From NCBI RefSeq assembly GCF_049723905.1, contig NZ_JBJKFD010000001.1, positions 2,790,001 through 2,854,000 on the forward strand: a stretch of DNA of 64,000 nucleotides, given 5' to 3'. The notes beneath the pieces were generated by a model. It was not told the DNA's origin. It searched no databases and saw nothing but the letters and a program-made list of their open reading frames with translations. The position numbers and the translations under genes are program-made. Source of the stretch: G963665185 sp049723905 (GTDB taxonomy: Bacteria > Desulfobacterota > Desulfovibrionia > Desulfovibrionales > Desulfovibrionaceae). The stretch's first letter is position 1. Each line of letters opens with the position of its first letter. This document shows positions 61,853-64,000 of this stretch, piece after piece.

Positions 61853-62644
61853 GTGAACGTAGAGAAAGCCTATATGCCGGAGCAGCCCTTTTTCGAACTG
61901 TCTACCGAATCATATTTTTCCCAGTTGGCCATGTCTGACGGTGGGTTGGCGCAGTACTACAGTTTTATAGTGGCCCTTGATGTCGACAAGCACATTGTCG
62001 CAGTGCCGGATGGGACTGTCGACATTGTCATCCAATGTTCGGGCAACCAACCTGATGGCCAGGTGTGCGGTTCTGTCAAGAAGGGGAGACAGGTGGAATT
62101 CAAGCCGGGGATACTCTATTTCGGCGCTCGTTTTTTTCCTGGCACGGCAGATGAGTTGCTACAATGCCCTCTCGATCAGTTCACGGAACAGCAGATTCCC
62201 CTTACAGACGTGCACAGAAGCGCCGAGGAGTTGGTTGAGCGTATCAGTCTTGCTGAATCGTTTGGAGACCGCATAAAGTTGTTCGAAAGTTTTTACGCTC
62301 AACAAATCCGAAAACGTTCTGGCGTTTCAACGTTGGTTTCGTATTTGATCGACAAGATCAACAGGGCGCATGGTGACATTAGAGTCGGTGATTTGGTGGA
62401 GGATACCGGTTACTCGGTTCGATATATAAGTGGCTTGTTTTCGCGGGCCGTGGGAATCTCACCAAAGCTTTATTCCCGCATAGTCCGTTTTCAACGATGT
62501 TTCGGCCTGCTGCGTGGACATGATGCGCTTTCATATGCCAACCTCGCGCAGGACAATGGGTATTATGACCAAGCCCATTTCATTAATGAATTCCGTGAAT
62601 TTTCACTGTGCACCCCTGCTCAGGCCTTGGGAGCGTGCGCTTAG
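61853..62644 (+). CDS. AraC-family transcriptional regulator
   Basis: A 263-residue regulator. The C-terminal DNA-binding domain has two helix-turn-helix units (DIRVGDLVEDTGYSVRYISG, LFSRAVGISPKLYSRIVRFQ; then LAQDNGYYDQAHFINEFREF). The N-terminal half (residues about 1-140; IVALDVDKHIVAVPDGTVDI) resembles the DUF6597-type sensor domain common in AraC regulators. GTG 61853 is preceded by AGGAGG at 6 bases. Divergent from the nine-gene operon, it is the obvious candidate for substrate-dependent activator. Confidence 0.9.
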   Translation: MNVEKAYMPEQPFFELSTESYFSQLAMSDGGLAQYYSFIVALDVDKHIVAVPDGTVDIVIQCSGNQPDGQVCGSVKKGRQVEFKPGILYFGARFFPGTADELLQCPLDQFTEQQIPLTDVHRSAEELVERISLAESFGDRIKLFESFYAQQIRKRSGVSTLVSYLIDKINRAHGDIRVGDLVEDTGYSVRYISGLFSRAVGISPKLYSRIVRFQRCFGLLRGHDALSYANLAQDNGYYDQAHFINEFREFSLCTPAQALGACA

Positions 62645-62876
62645 TTGGTGCCCTCTCTTTTCCTGCTCGCACACCGGGGCGATAGAGTATTGGGACCAAC
62701 TCTGACGACGTCGAGACTGACCCAGCGATGCTTTCCCTGTAAAACAGAATGAAGCAGGCAAAAAGAGTCACCGTTCACTGCTCGTTGTCGCTTCCATGGT
62801 AAGCTTGGTGGCCTACCGCATTACACGACAGGAGCACAGAATGGTGCAAGAGCAAGGCACCAAGGCAAGACAAGGT

Positions 62877-62999
62877 ATTCCCTTGGGGCTTTATTCTTTC
62901 ATTCAGTCTGTCGCTCCCTACCCTTCCTTACCGTAGGCGGTTCAAAAAGAGGAAAGCCAAATCTCACGCAGCTATCAGGCTCTTTTCCTGCCACCTACC
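62877..62999. repeat. degenerate third copy of the terminator-plus-P composite
   Basis: GGTATTCCCTTGGGGCTTTA, TTCTTTCATTCAGTCTGT, then GCGGTTCAAAAAGAGG and CTCTTTTCCTGCC: the spacer and P arms of the direct repeat with most of the P interior missing. The 62645-62876 stretch before it shows no gene; from about 62828 the bases AGGAGCACAGAATGGTGCAA repeat the arm seen at 63016. Confidence 0.7.
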
Positions 63000-63005
63000 G
63001 CATTA

Positions 63006-63148
63006 CACGACAGGAGCGCAGAATGGTGCAAGAGCAAGGCACCAGGGCGAGACAATAGCGAAGTGTACTCTTCTCGTACACGAGAGCGCCTTGGATCGCC
63101 CGCAGTAACGCCGCTATTGTGCCATTCTGCGTTCCTGCGCCTACCCAA
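63006..63148. repeat. palindromic repeat P, copy 14 (longer arm variant)
   Basis: CAGGAGCGCAGAATGG and CCATTCTGCGTTCCTG form the outer arms; GTGTACTCTTCTCGTACAC is the core. The same right arm (CCATTCTGCGTTCCTG) recurs alone at about 63371-63386 beside the topA stop. Confidence 0.8.
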
Positions 63149-63150
63149 TG

Positions 63151-63351
63151 AAAAAGCCCCAAGGTATTCCCCTGGGGCTTTATTCTTTCATTTGGTCTGT
63201 TGCTCTCTACCTTCCCTCATCGCAGGCGGTTCAAAAAGGGTGGAGAGCAAGGCGCTAGAAACATTCAATTGCGACGTGTACTCTTCTGTACACAAGCGAT
63301 TTGAATTTTTCGCGGCAACGCAGCTATCGGCCCTTTTTCAGCCGCCTGCTG
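63151..63351. repeat. about 200-bp direct repeat, right copy (terminator plus P repeat)
   Basis: Nearly identical to 51937-52135 in the same orientation: terminator hairpin (AAAAAGCCCC...GGGGCTTTATT), the spacer TCTTTCATTTGGTCTGT, then a full P copy with core GTGTACTCTTCTGTACAC. Confidence 0.9.
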
Positions 63352-63387
63352 CAGTAACGCCGCTATTGTGCCATTCTGCGTTCCTGC

Positions 63388-64000
63388 CTACTCGTCGCCG
63401 TCGTCATCGAGAGACCGAGTATACCGGCACGCCTTCTCCGGACACGCCAAATGCTCGCCACGCGCCTTGGTGGTCTTGCGCACCAGAATCTTGGAGCCGC
63501 ATTTCGGGCACGGTTCGGGCACGGGCCAGTTCCACACGGCGTAGTCGCACTTGGGATACTGGTTGCAGGAGTAGAAGACCTTGCCCCGGCGCGAGCTTTT
63601 TTCCACCAGTTCGCCGTTGCAGCCTTCGCGCGGGCAGGCAACGCCCGTGGAGAACGGCTTGGTGTAGCGGCAGTCGGGATAGCCGGAACAGGCAATGAAA
63701 CGGCTTCCTGTCCGGGCCTTTTTCAGGTGCAGGTCCTTGCCGCATTCCGGGCAGGTTCCCACCACATCGGGTTCCGCGTTTTCAGACTCCAAAATCACGA
63801 TCTCGCCGTTTTCATCGCGCTTGAAGTTCTTGATATTTTTGCAGTCGGGATAGCCGGAGCAGCCGATGAACTCGCCCATGCGGCCGAAGCGGATAACCAT
63901 GGGCTTGCCGCACAGCTCGCAGTTCAGGCCGGTTTCCTTGCCCGTTCCCTTCACCCCGGCCATTTCCTTCTGGGCCTTGTCCAGGGTGGGATAGAAGTCG
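63388..64000 (-). CDS. topA: DNA topoisomerase I, C-terminal zinc-ribbon region (gene runs off the window)
   Basis: About 204 C-terminal residues of TopA, entering from the right edge in frame (DFYPTLDKAQKEMAGVKGTG). Four zinc-ribbon modules follow in series: CELCGKP...GCSGYPDCKN, CPECGKD...ACSGYPDCRY, CPREGCNGEL...SCNQYPKCDY and CPKCGSK...CPEKACRY. These C4 modules bind single-stranded DNA and RNA polymerase in type IA topoisomerases. The catalytic toprim and Tyr domains lie outside the window. The protein ends with the acidic SLDDDGDE. P-repeat sequence begins just after the stop. Confidence 0.95.
   Translation of the reverse strand, partial: DFYPTLDKAQKEMAGVKGTGKETGLNCELCGKPMVIRFGRMGEFIGCSGYPDCKNIKNFKRDENGEIVILESENAEPDVVGTCPECGKDLHLKKARTGSRFIACSGYPDCRYTKPFSTGVACPREGCNGELVEKSSRRGKVFYSCNQYPKCDYAVWNWPVPEPCPKCGSKILVRKTTKARGEHLACPEKACRYTRSLDDDGDE

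Overview
The window looks like a chromosomal segment of a sulfate-reducing deltaproteobacterium of the Desulfovibrio type (Desulfobacterota). The case rests on a fused cobA-hemD gene, an ATP synthase operon holding b', b, delta, alpha, gamma, beta and epsilon but not a and c, an RNase Y gene beside zapA and 6S RNA, a CIRCE-controlled groESL, a TRAP transporter, and an aspartase with an N-terminal cyclic-nucleotide-binding domain. Coding DNA is GC-rich with good Shine-Dalgarno sequences. Two stretches are visibly richer in AT: an abortive-infection gene near 51 kb and the control region near 61.6 kb. The genus is an inference.

Layout. 0-7 kb: 5' end of an rRNA m5C methyltransferase gene, a TRAP dctPQM operon, an RluA-family pseudouridine synthase and two adjacent DUF3089 hydrolases. 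7-10 kb: small genes (hypothetical, fliJ, motE) set in repeat-rich DNA. 10-17 kb: HD protein, CBS protein, cysteine-cluster protein, a DUF2975/Xre pair, amrA, purN and cobA-hemD. 17-29 kb: a core block with mreB-mreC-mreD-mrdA-rodA-bactofilin (cell shape) and then the F1Fo operon. 30-37 kb: glmU, zapB-like, zapA, 6S RNA, rny, groS-groL. 37-43 kb: hypothetical protein, GNAT, PilZ, RNase D, a 27-residue membrane peptide, a coiled-coil membrane protein and a TPR protein. 44-51 kb: a chemoreceptor, then a periplasmic binding protein overlapping a hybrid sensor kinase, a likely ligand-sensing pair.

51-63 kb is accessory. An AbiJ/Abi_C-type defence gene is followed by an approximately 9-kb, nine-gene minus-strand catabolic operon: RidA-like protein, ornithine-cyclodeaminase-like protein, amino-acid permease, P-II protein, unknown protein, cNMP-domain aspartase, [2Fe-2S] subunit, FAD/NAD subunit with a BFD-type [2Fe-2S] centre, and an FAD amine oxidase. 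A divergent AraC-type regulator lies at its head. The three oxidoreductase subunits resemble opine oxidase/HcnABC-type dehydrogenases. With a cyclodeaminase-like enzyme, the set suggests uptake and oxidation of an opine or a related secondary amino acid, with ammonia release through aspartase. Two direct repeats of about 200 bp, at 51.9 and 63.2 kb, bracket this operon. The window ends in the zinc-ribbon tail of topoisomerase I.

The strongest unexplained signal is a family of roughly 120-bp imperfect palindromes with a conserved GTGTAC...GTACAC core. At least a dozen copies lie only between genes, some tandemly duplicated and some joined into composites, and they are accompanied by a second GC-rich hairpin repeat.
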